Positions 1 to 8,129 of a DNA stretch of 14,619 nt are shown one piece after another. The translations under genes were made by a program, and so were the position numbers. Positions within the stretch are counted from its first letter, which is position 1. Each line of letters opens with the position of its first letter. The stretch lies in assembly GCA_964476705.1 (NCBI GenBank), contig CAYZBM010000056.1, positions 1 through 14,619 on the forward strand, given 5' to 3'. The notes beneath the pieces are model-generated. The model was not told the origin of the DNA. It did not search any database and saw nothing but the letters and a program-made list of their open reading frames with translations. The stretch comes from CAYZBM01 sp964476705. Lineage in GTDB: Bacteria; Pseudomonadota; Alphaproteobacteria; Rickettsiales; UBA6187.

Positions 1-6
1 AAAAGT

Positions 7-34
7 ATTCTTGACTACTCACCAGGCGTCCATA
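7..34 (+). repeat. Degenerate repeat block, partner at 14594-14616
   Basis: This non-coding block has the form ATTCTT, then 11 nt, then AGGCGTCCATA. The reverse complement of 14594-14616 has ATTCTT, 6 nt, then the same 11-mer, and the spacers share CTCA. The 11-mer alone is not significant in a window this size; the paired order of both blocks makes a shared degenerate repeat plausible. No function is assigned. Confidence 0.35.
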
Positions 35-49
35 TATGACCTATATTAT

Positions 50-94
50 GGATCCCGAACAAAACATAAATAGTATTATAAATATATGTTTTTT
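50..94 (+). repeat. Palindromic repeat module B (GGATCC + 34-nt core), copy 1
   Basis: GGATCC at 50-55 is followed after 5 nt by a 34-nt core at 61-94. The core is self-complementary at its ends (AAAACATA pairs with TATGTTTT). The reverse complement of 12219-12264 carries the same arrangement; the cores agree at 32 of 34 positions and GGATCC lies 6 nt away. This is direct sequence evidence of a dispersed palindromic element. The rest of 1-160 holds no recognisable gene. Confidence 0.75.
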
Positions 95-105
95 GTGTCT
101 AACTT

Positions 106-147
106 GTACGCGCTAAAGGCGCGTCCGACGTAAGCCCGACGAAGCCC
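106..147. other. GC-rich island with a 6-bp hairpin and short direct repeats, downstream of the tRNA
   Basis: The stretch is clearly richer in G+C than its surroundings. It contains ACGCGC (108-113), a 5-nt loop and GCGCGT (119-124). Next come two near-identical direct units, GACGTAAGCCC (127-137) and GACGAAGCCC (138-147). It lies 14 nt beyond the 3' end of the minus-strand tRNA, so it could aid tRNA 3' processing or termination. No T-run follows the hairpin on the minus strand, so a classical intrinsic terminator is not supported. Confidence 0.35.
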
Positions 148-160
148 ATAATGGAAGTGA

Positions 161-237
161 TGGCGTGCCCGAAGGGATTCGAACCCCTGACCCACAGCTT
201 AGAAGGCTGTTGCTCTATCCAGCTGAGCTACGGGCAC
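161..237 (-). tRNA. tRNA-Arg (anticodon UCU)
   Basis: The reverse complement folds into a full cloverleaf of 77 nt including an encoded CCA (161-163). The acceptor stem is GTGCCCG (231-237) paired with CGGGCAC (165-171), with G as discriminator. The D-arm contains AGCTCAGCTGGATAGAGC. The anticodon stem ACAGC/GCTGT encloses the loop CTTCTAA, giving anticodon TCT (201-203), and the T-arm carries GGTTCGAATCC. It reads AGA/AGG arginine codons, important in an AT-rich genome. It lies 71 nt downstream of olsA on the same strand, so processing from a shared transcript is possible. Confidence 0.97.
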
Positions 238-246
238 ATTAATCTG

Positions 247-272
247 GACTTCTTCCTAAGAGGAAGTGAGTC
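247..272 (-). other. Hairpin between olsA and tRNA-Arg
   Basis: CTTCCT (252-257) pairs with AGGAAG (261-266) across a 3-nt loop. An outer stem GACT (247-250)/AGTC (269-272) extends it past small bulges. It lies between the olsA stop and the tRNA 5' end. There is no downstream T-run on the minus strand, so it may be a processing or pause element rather than a strong terminator. Confidence 0.35.
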
Positions 273-308
273 TCTAAATAACCTAAATAGTTAAGATAAA
301 CAAGGTTT

Positions 309-1106
309 TTATACCTTATTACGTGAAATATATTCATTCATACAGTTGCGGATAGTGTTTTCTATGTGCAAAGCCAGTTCTTTTCTTGAAGAAAAATCGA
401 TTATTTTGCAAGGTTTATGAAAAGTAACTATAGCCTTATTTTCTTTGGTTTTTAATAGTTTCCAGAGATGAGGTAATAAAGTTGCATCGCCAAACCAAGC
501 TATAGGAGATGGGTTGTCACCAGTAAATTTTTCCGTTCCCGATTCGGAGTATATTATAGTTAAAGGTAGTATTTCTATATCTTTAGCTTTAGGATTTTCA
601 TTATTCTCTAAAAAAGAGAAACCACCACTTTTAAACTTTTTTATCTCTAAAGTATTATTTGTGGTTCCTTCGGGAAAAACCACAAGGTTACGTCCTGATA
701 AAATATAATCAGTAACATTTTTGTTTTGAGTTGTTAGTGATCTTTTATTCTCACGATCAACATAAATTGGTTGGCTGCTATTTACCATTTGGGCAATTAT
801 AGGCCATTTTTTAATATTGCCTTTTGGCGTAAAATGACAAGGAATTATACCGCCGATAATCATAATATCTAAATATGAAGAATGATTTGCGACGATTAAG
901 CGGCCTTTATCAAATTCTGGTATTTTACCAATTATTTCAAGTTTAAAACCAAATAACCAAGTAACAAATTTATACCAGCTCATTAAAAGAATAGAGTGGT
1001 ATTTATAAGGAGCAAATCTATTTATTATGGTACTAGCTGATACAACTACTATAAAAGTATATATAATCAGCAGAAATAGTCTCAATAAGGCACGAATATA
1101 TGGCAT
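309..1106 (-). CDS. olsA: 1-acyl-sn-glycerol-3-phosphate acyltransferase family protein, probable lyso-ornithine lipid O-acyltransferase OlsA
   Basis: The 265-residue protein is a PlsC-family membrane acyltransferase. An N-terminal hydrophobic helix (about residues 5-25) precedes the HX4D catalytic box NHSSYLD (H75, D80), the YVDRE substrate block (115-119), the FPEGTT block (144-149) and ILPLTIIY (179-186). All four family motifs are present and the length is normal. PlsC (lysophosphatidate) and OlsA (lyso-ornithine lipid) share these motifs. The OlsA assignment rests on olsB lying just upstream on the same strand, an inference from context. The product would esterify the 3-hydroxy group of lyso-ornithine lipid at the inner membrane. 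The start ATG has no strong Shine-Dalgarno sequence, and a palindromic repeat occupies most of the 139-nt gap to olsB. If the OlsA reading is wrong, it is a second or sole PlsC. Confidence 0.8.
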   Translation of the reverse strand: MPYIRALLRLFLLIIYTFIVVVSASTIINRFAPYKYHSILLMSWYKFVTWLFGFKLEIIGKIPEFDKGRLIVANHSSYLDIMIIGGIIPCHFTPKGNIKKWPIIAQMVNSSQPIYVDRENKRSLTTQNKNVTDYILSGRNLVVFPEGTTNNTLEIKKFKSGGFSFLENNENPKAKDIEILPLTIIYSESGTEKFTGDNPSPIAWFGDATLLPHLWKLLKTKENKAIVTFHKPCKIIDFSSRKELALHIENTIRNCMNEYISRNKV

Positions 1107-1162
1107 GGTTATATTATGTTTAGGTTTAATTATAAATTTATTGATCTACTACTGTATCTGGA

Positions 1163-1250
1163 CCCTGAAACAAGTTCAGGGTATGTAGCATCATATAAAT
1201 GATTTAGTATATGTTTACTATGAGAGTTAATCATTTATTGATCTACTATA
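1163..1250 (+). repeat. Palindromic repeat: CCCTGAA/TTCAGGG hairpin plus long-stem hairpin module A, copy 1
   Basis: CCCTGAA (1163-1169) and TTCAGGG (1175-1181) form a 7-bp hairpin with loop ACAAG. A long-stem module at 1175-1250 follows: GTAG (1184-1187) and CTAC (1243-1246) enclose ATCA-t-ATAAATGATT paired with AATCATTTAT-TGAT. The reverse complement of 12148-12220 has the same ends and architecture, with compensatory changes in the stem. A partial extra end (15 nt, identical to 1234-1248) sits at 1137-1151, as if a second unit had been truncated. The element lies between olsB and olsA and contains the olsB stop codon (1246-1248). Confidence 0.8.
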
Positions 1251-2022
1251 ATTCCGGAGTTAGAAAATCCATATATCTTTTCGAGATATCTTCTTTTTTA
1301 ACTATAACGCAAACATCAGTAGTGTTGACGTTATGATCTATAACTGCGCCATTTCCTACTTTGCCACCTAATCTAATATAACCTTTTATTAGTGGTGGTA
1401 AGGCAGCAAAGGTTCTTTTTTTATCTATATCTTCTTTCGGAATTAGAGTAAATTTTGCCTTCATACTTTCCAAAGGAGTAGGAGCTAGATCATCTTGTAT
1501 TCGATGAAAATGATGAAGATAAGAAAGAAGAACGGCATGTTTGTTAGGATCGTCTCCTGGAAAACTTGCACAACCAAATAATAAATCAAGATTATATTTT
1601 TCTAAGTACATAGCTATTCCCCGCCAGAGTAATTTTATTACTGGACCCTTGCGGTAATCTGGGGCTATACATGATCTGCCAACTTCTACGATGTTTCCTT
1701 TGTAATGTTCTAGAAGTTTTGAAATATCGAATTCGGTTTCAGTATAGAATTTTTTAACGTTTTTAATAAATTCGTATCTTAAGAATCTGTATGTGCCTAC
1801 AACTTTTAAATTATTTTCTAAGTTATCATAGGCAATCATATGATCGCATATAGGATCATACTCATCTTCGTCTATTTTATTATTATTACTGCTTCTTCCA
1901 GACATTTCTTCAAAGAATACTTTATAGCGCAACTCTTGAGCCTTGCGAACATCTTCTGGTTTTCTTGTTATCTTTAAGGAGAACGAGCCCTGATTTAAAG
2001 ATAGCGTCTCTTCTTGCTGCAT
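1246..2022 (-). CDS. olsB: L-ornithine N(alpha)-acyltransferase OlsB (GNAT fold)
   Basis: The 258-residue protein matches the OlsB family of GNAT-type acyltransferases, which transfer a 3-hydroxyacyl chain from acyl carrier protein to ornithine in the first step of phosphate-free ornithine lipid synthesis. Family blocks are seen in order: LRYKVFFEEM (31-40), the acidic DEDEYDPICDH stretch (51-61), GTYRF (76-80), EVGRSCIAPDYRKGP (113-127), LFGCASF (148-154) and PPLIKGYIRLGGKVG (209-223). The ATG is supported by AAGGAAA at 2029-2035, 6 nt upstream. OlsA follows on the same strand, forming an olsBA pair. The stop codon lies inside the conserved end of a palindromic repeat and is followed at once by a second in-frame TAG, so the insertion may have set the present C-terminus. 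Confidence 0.88.
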   Translation of the reverse strand: MQQEETLSLNQGSFSLKITRKPEDVRKAQELRYKVFFEEMSGRSSNNNKIDEDEYDPICDHMIAYDNLENNLKVVGTYRFLRYEFIKNVKKFYTETEFDISKLLEHYKGNIVEVGRSCIAPDYRKGPVIKLLWRGIAMYLEKYNLDLLFGCASFPGDDPNKHAVLLSYLHHFHRIQDDLAPTPLESMKAKFTLIPKEDIDKKRTFAALPPLIKGYIRLGGKVGNGAVIDHNVNTTDVCVIVKKEDISKRYMDFLTPEL

Positions 2023-2060
2023 TTAATATTTCCTTTTGATTAATGCTTATATGAGAGATA

Positions 2061-2085
2061 AAGGCCTAGAATAAAGCTGGGCCTT
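2061..2085 (-). other. Hairpin in the olsB 5' leader; otherwise featureless divergent intergenic region
   Basis: AAGGCC (2061-2066) pairs with GGCCTT (2080-2085) around a 13-nt loop, about 40 nt upstream of the olsB start. It would lie in the olsB mRNA leader if transcription starts upstream of it. I see no riboswitch architecture. The remaining spacer (2023-2271) is AT-rich and probably carries two divergent promoters. Confidence 0.3.
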
Positions 2086-2168
2086 ATATATTACAAATAA
2101 AAAAAATATACAGGTAGATATGTTTCAGTAAAAACTAGTAATTGCAAGTAGTTTTTCTATACCATAAA

Positions 2169-2197
2169 ATTACACTAGATAATTTCTATTCTATAAA
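2169..2197 (+). promoter_or_regulatory. Candidate sigma70 promoter for the giant prepilin gene
   Basis: ATTACA (2169-2174), a 17-nt spacer and TATAAA (2192-2197) give a reasonable sigma70 match about 75 nt upstream of the GTG start. In DNA this AT-rich such matches arise often by chance; another TATAAT at 2242-2247 lacks a well-placed -35. Confidence 0.25.
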
Positions 2198-2271
2198 ATA
2201 GCTCTTTATATGATTGTTTTATAGTACTTTAATAAGTTTTTTATAATAAATTTTTGGTAGCAACTATTTAA

Positions 2272-5200
2272 GTGATAAATAAACTAAAAAATAAATTGTT
2301 TTTTAAGAAGGGCTTTAGTGTAACAGAAGCGGCAATTGCTCTTACTGCTGTTGCAGCCTTAGTAATTGTTGCCGTTGGCGGAGCAGATTTAATTAGAAAA
2401 GCTCAAATATTAAGAATAGTAAAAGAAGTTAAAGTTTATTCTGAGGCCGTTGTTCAATTTGAAAATAAATATAATTCCCTGCCTGGTGATATAGCTAAAT
2501 CATCGGTTTTAGATATTAATAATACTAGTAGCGATAATGGTAATGGCAATGGAGTTATTGATCAAAAAGAAAGACTTTTATTTTGGAAACATTTAGCCCA
2601 AGCTAAGTTAATAGATGGGACTTACGATGGAATAAATGAGGTTCCAGGACTTGGTTTGCCCAAAGGTCCTTTGAATGAAAGTGGTTATTACATAGTAAAT
2701 ATAACTAATAATAATAGTTTTGCTAAACAGTCTATAGTTATAGGATTATCAGGATTTTCGGAAGCAATTTCGGCTGGAAGTTTAGGAGTTTTAACCCCTA
2801 AAGAAGCTTATAATATAGATAAAAAAATTGATGATGGCAATCCAAATAGAGGTATAGTTAGAGCGATAAATGGCAATAATCAGAATTGTATTACAAATAA
2901 TGATTATAACTTAAAAGTAACAGATAATAGTTGTATTGTAGAGTTTGTAACTAAACTTGATAAAAAATTAAATGATAATAATCTTTCAGGTATTTGCACG
3001 CAAGCTGGAGATAAAAGAGAAACTCCAGATTCGTCCTCAAGATGTCCAGTTGGATATATTGGAAAAATAATGGAAAGCTGTAAAGTTGATTTATCTACTT
3101 CTATAGGAAGTTGGGAGATATCCGATCGTTTATGTGAGAAAATTACCTGTCCTGGTGGTAAAGTTTTTGGTCAGAGAAGAAATCTTGGTTGTTTAAATGG
3201 GCAAACTGGAACAGGAATTGTCGAAGAATGTTCGCAATATGGAGTTTGGCAAGAGATAGAAGACTTAAGTAATTGTACTACTCCTAGCGGAGAAACTGAT
3301 GGTGCAACTTGTATAACTGCTAGTCAATCCAGATCTCCTCAGGCTTGCAGTTGGGGGAGAAGTGGATTAGTAAACCAAATATGTATAAATGGCGGCACAG
3401 GTAATCGTAATTATTGGCAAACTATAACAAATGGAGATAGTTGTGCTAGATTTGGTTGTGGAGATGGTAGTTTAGTTGGAGATGTTCGGAAATCATCGTC
3501 AAAAACTTGTGGTCAGTATTATCAGGGAATTGATAGAACAGCTGACAGTGTATTTGCAGTTACAGAAAGCTGTACTATGGATGGAACATGGCAAGTAGTT
3601 TCTGATGAATGTTCTCCGCAATATGGTTCTTGCGTTTTAGGTACCGATACAACTAGGGATATAGGTTGTCCTCCTGGAAATACTGGTAGTCATAAACAAG
3701 TTTGTGTTGGAACAACTCAAGGATATTGGATTACCGCTTCAGATAACTGTAGGCCGGTTACTTGCTCTGGAGAGAAAGTGGGCGCTGTAAGAATTCTTGA
3801 ATCAAGTTCTTGTGAAAGTGGGCAGACCGGAATAATTATGGAAGTTTGCCATGATGATGGCACCTGGGTTGCAACGAATAATAATTGTACCAAGTCTATA
3901 TGTATAGGAGTGGGAAATAATGATGGAAATGCTAATTGGCCGAATGCTGATTCTGGAACCAATAATATTTCTGCAACTAGCTGTACAACCTTATATAGAA
4001 AAGCTAGCTATCCTAGCGGAGCACTACCGACCAGAAGTTGTGATGTAAATGCCCATTGGGGAAATGTTACTAATCAATGTGTCAGAATTCGTTGCGCTAA
4101 AGAAGTTTCAGATAATGCTAATTTTCCAGCAAGTAACGATGAGCTTACAGATAGTGGCCCAGATAATGTCACTGGTTCATGTGTTTCAGGCTATACTAAT
4201 TCTTCTGATGGTCCGCCGACAAAAAAATGTAGTCCTAATGGTGAGATAGATGTTAGTGGAAATGGGCAATGGACAAATCTTACTAATCCTTGCGTGAGTA
4301 ATAGCTATAGTGGAATTCCTTTAGAGAACTTAGTTATGTGGTATGACGCTTCGGAAACCGCTACTATGCTTTCAAATCAGGATTGTTCGGACGACCCTCC
4401 AGGAACTGATGTTATTGCGAATCCAAACGACCTGATTTCTTGTTGGAAAGATAAAAGTCCATTGGGATTAAAGGCAATAGCTGCTGATGATAACAGGCCG
4501 GCTATAACTACCTCCAATTCAATGCCTGCAATGGAATTTGGCGGGAGTAATTTTATGACTATACCGAGCATGCCAGATTTTTTCTCAGTTGATGGAGAAA
4601 TGTGGACTTTTATAGTTGCTGATGTTGCAGATCCTAATTCCACAGTAACTTTTTTCTCTAAAGCAAATAGTTCTTCAGCTTATAGTCAAATGGGAATTAA
4701 ATTAAATGCAGGTGATTTAACTATGTATGGGACAGATACCATATTTTCTGAAGCATATAGTACCTCAACATTTATAAATAATAATAATAATAAACCTTAC
4801 ATTTTTGCTGTTCATGCTGAAAATTTAGTGAATGGGCTTAAAGAATTTTTTATTAATGGCTCGCTACAACAATCTACGAATAGTGGAACAGATCTTGCTT
4901 CAAGCATAAATACTCCGGTTATAATTGGTGGTAAGCTTGAAGATGCAAGCGATAGATTTGTTGGCAATATTTATGAACTAATTGCCTATAATGCTGATCT
5001 CTCTGGTAGTAACGTTGAAGCAGTTAATAATTATCTAAGTAATAAATGGGGAATAAGTTTGATTCCGGCTCCTCCTGGAGATGTAACTATAGGACTAAAT
5101 TTTTGGCTTGATGGATCAGATACAGATACTGTATTTGTAGATACGGATTGTACGCAGCCAGCTCAAGTAGGGAATAAAATAGCTTGTTTTAAAGATAAAG

Positions 5201-5592
5201 CTTTAAATAATATACCCATGACTCAAGATATAGCAGAATCGCGTCCACTTGTAAGCGATGCTACTTATTCTGGAGGAAGAAAAAGTGCAGAATTTACTTC
5301 TGATTTTTTAAATTCATCTAAAATTATAGCTAATTTTGATGATGCTAAGATGTCGGTCTTTACAGTAATAACTCCACAAAACAACCCTTCTGCAACATCC
5401 AGCCCTTCTCTTATTGTAGGACAAATGGCTGCAAATACTTCTATAAAAGGGTTCACAGGTTTTTTTGTTGCGTCTAAAGAGCCGACAATAGGAAAATATT
5501 CGGCTGTTGATGGTTATTATGTTGGTCGGAATTCTAGTTCGGTAATTAATGATGATGAGCCCGTAATATTATCATATATTACTAGAGGATAA
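2272..5592 (+). CDS. Giant type IV prepilin-like protein with Cys-rich modules and LamG-like domains, 5' part
   Basis: This is the N-terminal 1,106 residues of a protein that continues at 5661-8165. GTG is the earliest start because an in-frame stop precedes it directly; no good Shine-Dalgarno is seen. Residues 1-14 are a basic class III leader ending KKG. Cleavage before F15 gives mature FSVTE with the conserved Glu at +5, then a hydrophobic helix (about 19-40). Residues 60-200 hold a pseudopilin-type head with FENKYNSLPGD (63-73) and GNGNGVID. Residues 242-674 are eight Cys/Trp modules. A first LamG-like domain spans about 683-929 and a second starts near 940. A normal pilin is only 120-200 residues. 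The reading frame stops at 5590-5592 after a 1-nt frame change; frame 2 continues with LEDNDGSYWANGNS up to the N gap. Role inferred: surface or pilus-tip adhesin. No pilus assembly gene is in the window. Confidence 0.85.
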   Translation: MINKLKNKLFFKKGFSVTEAAIALTAVAALVIVAVGGADLIRKAQILRIVKEVKVYSEAVVQFENKYNSLPGDIAKSSVLDINNTSSDNGNGNGVIDQKERLLFWKHLAQAKLIDGTYDGINEVPGLGLPKGPLNESGYYIVNITNNNSFAKQSIVIGLSGFSEAISAGSLGVLTPKEAYNIDKKIDDGNPNRGIVRAINGNNQNCITNNDYNLKVTDNSCIVEFVTKLDKKLNDNNLSGICTQAGDKRETPDSSSRCPVGYIGKIMESCKVDLSTSIGSWEISDRLCEKITCPGGKVFGQRRNLGCLNGQTGTGIVEECSQYGVWQEIEDLSNCTTPSGETDGATCITASQSRSPQACSWGRSGLVNQICINGGTGNRNYWQTITNGDSCARFGCGDGSLVGDVRKSSSKTCGQYYQGIDRTADSVFAVTESCTMDGTWQVVSDECSPQYGSCVLGTDTTRDIGCPPGNTGSHKQVCVGTTQGYWITASDNCRPVTCSGEKVGAVRILESSSCESGQTGIIMEVCHDDGTWVATNNNCTKSICIGVGNNDGNANWPNADSGTNNISATSCTTLYRKASYPSGALPTRSCDVNAHWGNVTNQCVRIRCAKEVSDNANFPASNDELTDSGPDNVTGSCVSGYTNSSDGPPTKKCSPNGEIDVSGNGQWTNLTNPCVSNSYSGIPLENLVMWYDASETATMLSNQDCSDDPPGTDVIANPNDLISCWKDKSPLGLKAIAADDNRPAITTSNSMPAMEFGGSNFMTIPSMPDFFSVDGEMWTFIVADVADPNSTVTFFSKANSSSAYSQMGIKLNAGDLTMYGTDTIFSEAYSTSTFINNNNNKPYIFAVHAENLVNGLKEFFINGSLQQSTNSGTDLASSINTPVIIGGKLEDASDRFVGNIYELIAYNADLSGSNVEAVNNYLSNKWGISLIPAPPGDVTIGLNFWLDGSDTDTVFVDTDCTQPAQVGNKIACFKDKALNNIPMTQDIAESRPLVSDATYSGGRKSAEFTSDFLNSSKIIANFDDAKMSVFTVITPQNNPSATSSPSLIVGQMAANTSIKGFTGFFVASKEPTIGKYSAVDGYYVGRNSSSVINDDEPVILSYITRG
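2995..4293 (+). repeat. Eight Cys/Trp modules within the giant prepilin
   Basis: Residues 242-674 consist of units of roughly 45-70 residues. Each closes with Trp-x6-8-Cys: W281/C288, W326/C335, W382/C391, W440/C447, W486/C493, W532/C539, W596/C603 and W667/C674. Typical units also carry CxxGQTG and E-x-C-x(2,3)-DGTW. Regular cysteine spacing points to disulphide-bonded, extracytoplasmic modules, vaguely sushi-like. I do not recognise the exact family. Confidence 0.7.
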
Positions 5593-8129
5593 CGATGGTT
5601 CTTATTGGGCAAATGGTAATTCTGCAAAAGCCTATCTTTCATTAGCTGNNNNNNNNNNAAAAAGGTGATCCTGTTATTTCTATAAATGGACAATCTGTAA
5701 GTTTAACTGATCCAGTACCACCAACGACAGTAAGTTCAGGATATTATCCTGCAGGGACTGAAACATTATATCTTGGTGGAGCTAATGCTGGAAATAATAA
5801 TTTTATGAATGGAGATTTAGGTGAAATATTGCTCTATAATAGAGATGTAACAGAACAACAAAAAGCAGATATAGAAGATGGTCTGGCGCAAAAATGGGGT
5901 ATAGCAGTTAGCTCTTGTGCGGTAGATAGTTCATTAACGCTACAGAATAATTTATTATTATGGCTGGATGGACGTGATACTGACTGCGATGGAAATCCTG
6001 CAAATGAACCAGATAATGGAGCTAAGTTACCTGTATGGAAAGATAAAAGTCTATCAAAAAACGATGCTAGTAATGATGTAACAGAAAATCAGCCAACATA
6101 TTCAACTAATCTTTTTAGCGGGCCTCTGCCTGGAGTATATTTTGCAGGTTATCCTGAGAAATATAATTTAAACGCTATAAATTCTGGGGATGACTTTACC
6201 ATTAGTATAGCATATTATGAAGATACTTCTAATACAAACCCATATTTTTTTGGTGGAACTGGAACATCTGGTATAGTACCAAGATTATCCAGTGGTTCTA
6301 GCTATTTTACCGGGCAAGTGATTAACTTGGCAGATCAAACAACAAGTGGTTTATCTCAAGTTGAATATAATAACAGTGCTGCTGCAATATTAACTTATAG
6401 ATATAGTAAAACATCTGGAGAAGCTAGTATATTTAGAGATGGTCTTTTTATGATTGGACCTCCAGTAGCTGCAGCATTTTCATTAACTGCGGATAATTTA
6501 TATTATTTAGGGGGAGATGGCTTTAACTCAACTAGTTATTTTAATGGAACTATTGGTGAAATATTATTCTATAACAGTGCTTTAGCAGAAGGTAATAGAC
6601 ATAATGTTGAGTCTTATTTAAGCAATAAGTGGGCAATCGGAATTTCTAAATGCACGTTAAATAGCTCTTTTCCATATGCAGGAGTAGGGACTGGTATAAA
6701 TTTATGGTATGATGCTACAGATACAGATTGTGATGGCGACATTTCCAATGAGCCAGTTTCTGGTAGTGATCTTGATGTTTGGTATGATAAGAAGAAGAAT
6801 TATGATGACCATACTTACTATGATATGCGTGGTTATGCTAGTCCTCCTAAATATTATACTAATGTACAAAATCAACTTCCTGCGGTAAGATTTAATGGAA
6901 ATGCCGGCAATTTTATGAATGCTGGACCTATTATCATAAATGATAATTATTCAATTTTTACTGTATTAAAAGTTAACAATACGTCTTTTATGGATGTATT
7001 TGGAGTGATTGATTCGGACCCTGATTTTTATCCGGTTACTATTTATCCCCGGATCTCACTTTATAATCTTCAAGCTTTGGGCTATACTTATAACAAATCT
7101 ACTCAAGATGTTTATGGTCAGACTGCAAGCAATATAATTTCTGGCGACTTTCATGTAATATCTCAAGTCTATACTCCGGATAATTCTGATATTTATACGG
7201 ACGGATACCCAGGAACTTCTGGGACAAACTTTAATTATACTCCGACAGAAAATTTTAGAACTTTAGGCGTAAATGATGCCGATGGTAACTATTTTAGTGG
7301 CGATATTGGAGAATTTATCCAATATAATACTGCGATGTCAGCTCCTGATAGAATAGCTCTCCAATATTATTTGGGTAGAAAATGGGGAATTCAAATGGCT
7401 TGTTATGGAGATAGTATTCCATCTTCAGGAGTTAATGCTTCTTTGGTGATGTGGTTTGATGCTTATGATACTGATTGTAACGCTATTACTGGTGATGAAC
7501 CAACTAATCTTTACCCCTTATCTATATGGAAAGATAAAACAGGTCACGGGTATGATATGCAATCAGTATCTACACCTACTTATGTTCAAGGAGCGGTTAA
7601 TGGAAAGCCAGCTGTACATTTTAATAGCTTAAGTAATATGACTACAGCAGCTCTTAGCAGTATAAGCGATCAATTTACTATAGCTATTGTACTAACACTT
7701 AATGATTATACTAACTATCCTACTGAAGAAATATTTTCAGCAAGTGGTGCTTTTGATTTTAATTTAATGTTTGATAGCGGGGCATTTACCTCAACATTTA
7801 GTTATAATGATGGAGGAAATATAAATTCAACTCCTGTTACTCCAACTATGTCCCCGGCTACTTATATGCCTTATATTTTGATAGGAAGAATGGACCATAA
7901 CTCATCATTAGCTACAGTAACAACTGCAGGGGGTGGAGCGAGCAATTCAAGTACGGCGAGTATATCATCATCAGGAGTTATTTTATTTGATTCTGGAGAT
8001 ACTATTCAATTGGGAAACAATAGCTCGTCTAATTATGATGGTTATCTTGCGGAGCTTTTAGTTTATAATACGGCAGTTAGTGATTCAGAATTGGCAATAA
8101 TTAGTTCTTATTTAGCAGATAAATGGGGA
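4318..8129 (+). repeat. Five tandem LamG/concanavalin A-like modules (about 240 residues each)
   Basis: Five units are seen, at about 4318-5058, 5089-5903 (split by the frameshift and gap), 5931-6638, 6684-7391 and 7422-8129. Each opens with W-[YLF]-D-[AG] followed by an acidic Cys-containing loop, of the DTDC[DN] type in units 3-5. Next comes [WF]-x-D-K, then a GGxxF or LG(G) strand. Each closes with a GEhhhYN motif and YL-x2-KWG[IV]-type helix. This is the usual pattern of bacterial LamG-like jelly-roll domains, which often bind carbohydrates. The acidic loop resembles calcium-binding loops. Confidence 0.75.
5649..5658. other. Assembly gap (10 N) inside the giant prepilin gene
   Basis: Ten N interrupt the second LamG-like module. 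Coding in frame 2 reaches 5648 and resumes in another frame at 5661. The true missing length would have to be a multiple of three (for example 9 or 12) for the two to join, so 10 is likely a placeholder. Confidence 0.95.

Noticed and set aside
2023..2271. Riboswitch upstream of olsB or the prepilin gene
   Set aside because: Only a simple 6-bp hairpin is present, with no multi-helix conserved architecture that I recognise.
3717..3962. Antisense open frame within the giant prepilin gene, with similar ones at 4377-4643 and 5265-5456
   Set aside because: They have no recognisable protein features and lie opposite strongly supported modules; they are shadows of the real frame.
5567..5600. Programmed ribosomal frameshift in the giant prepilin gene
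   Set aside because: No clear slippery heptamer or following pseudoknot, and the site lies beside an N gap whose two sides also differ in frame; assembly error is simpler.
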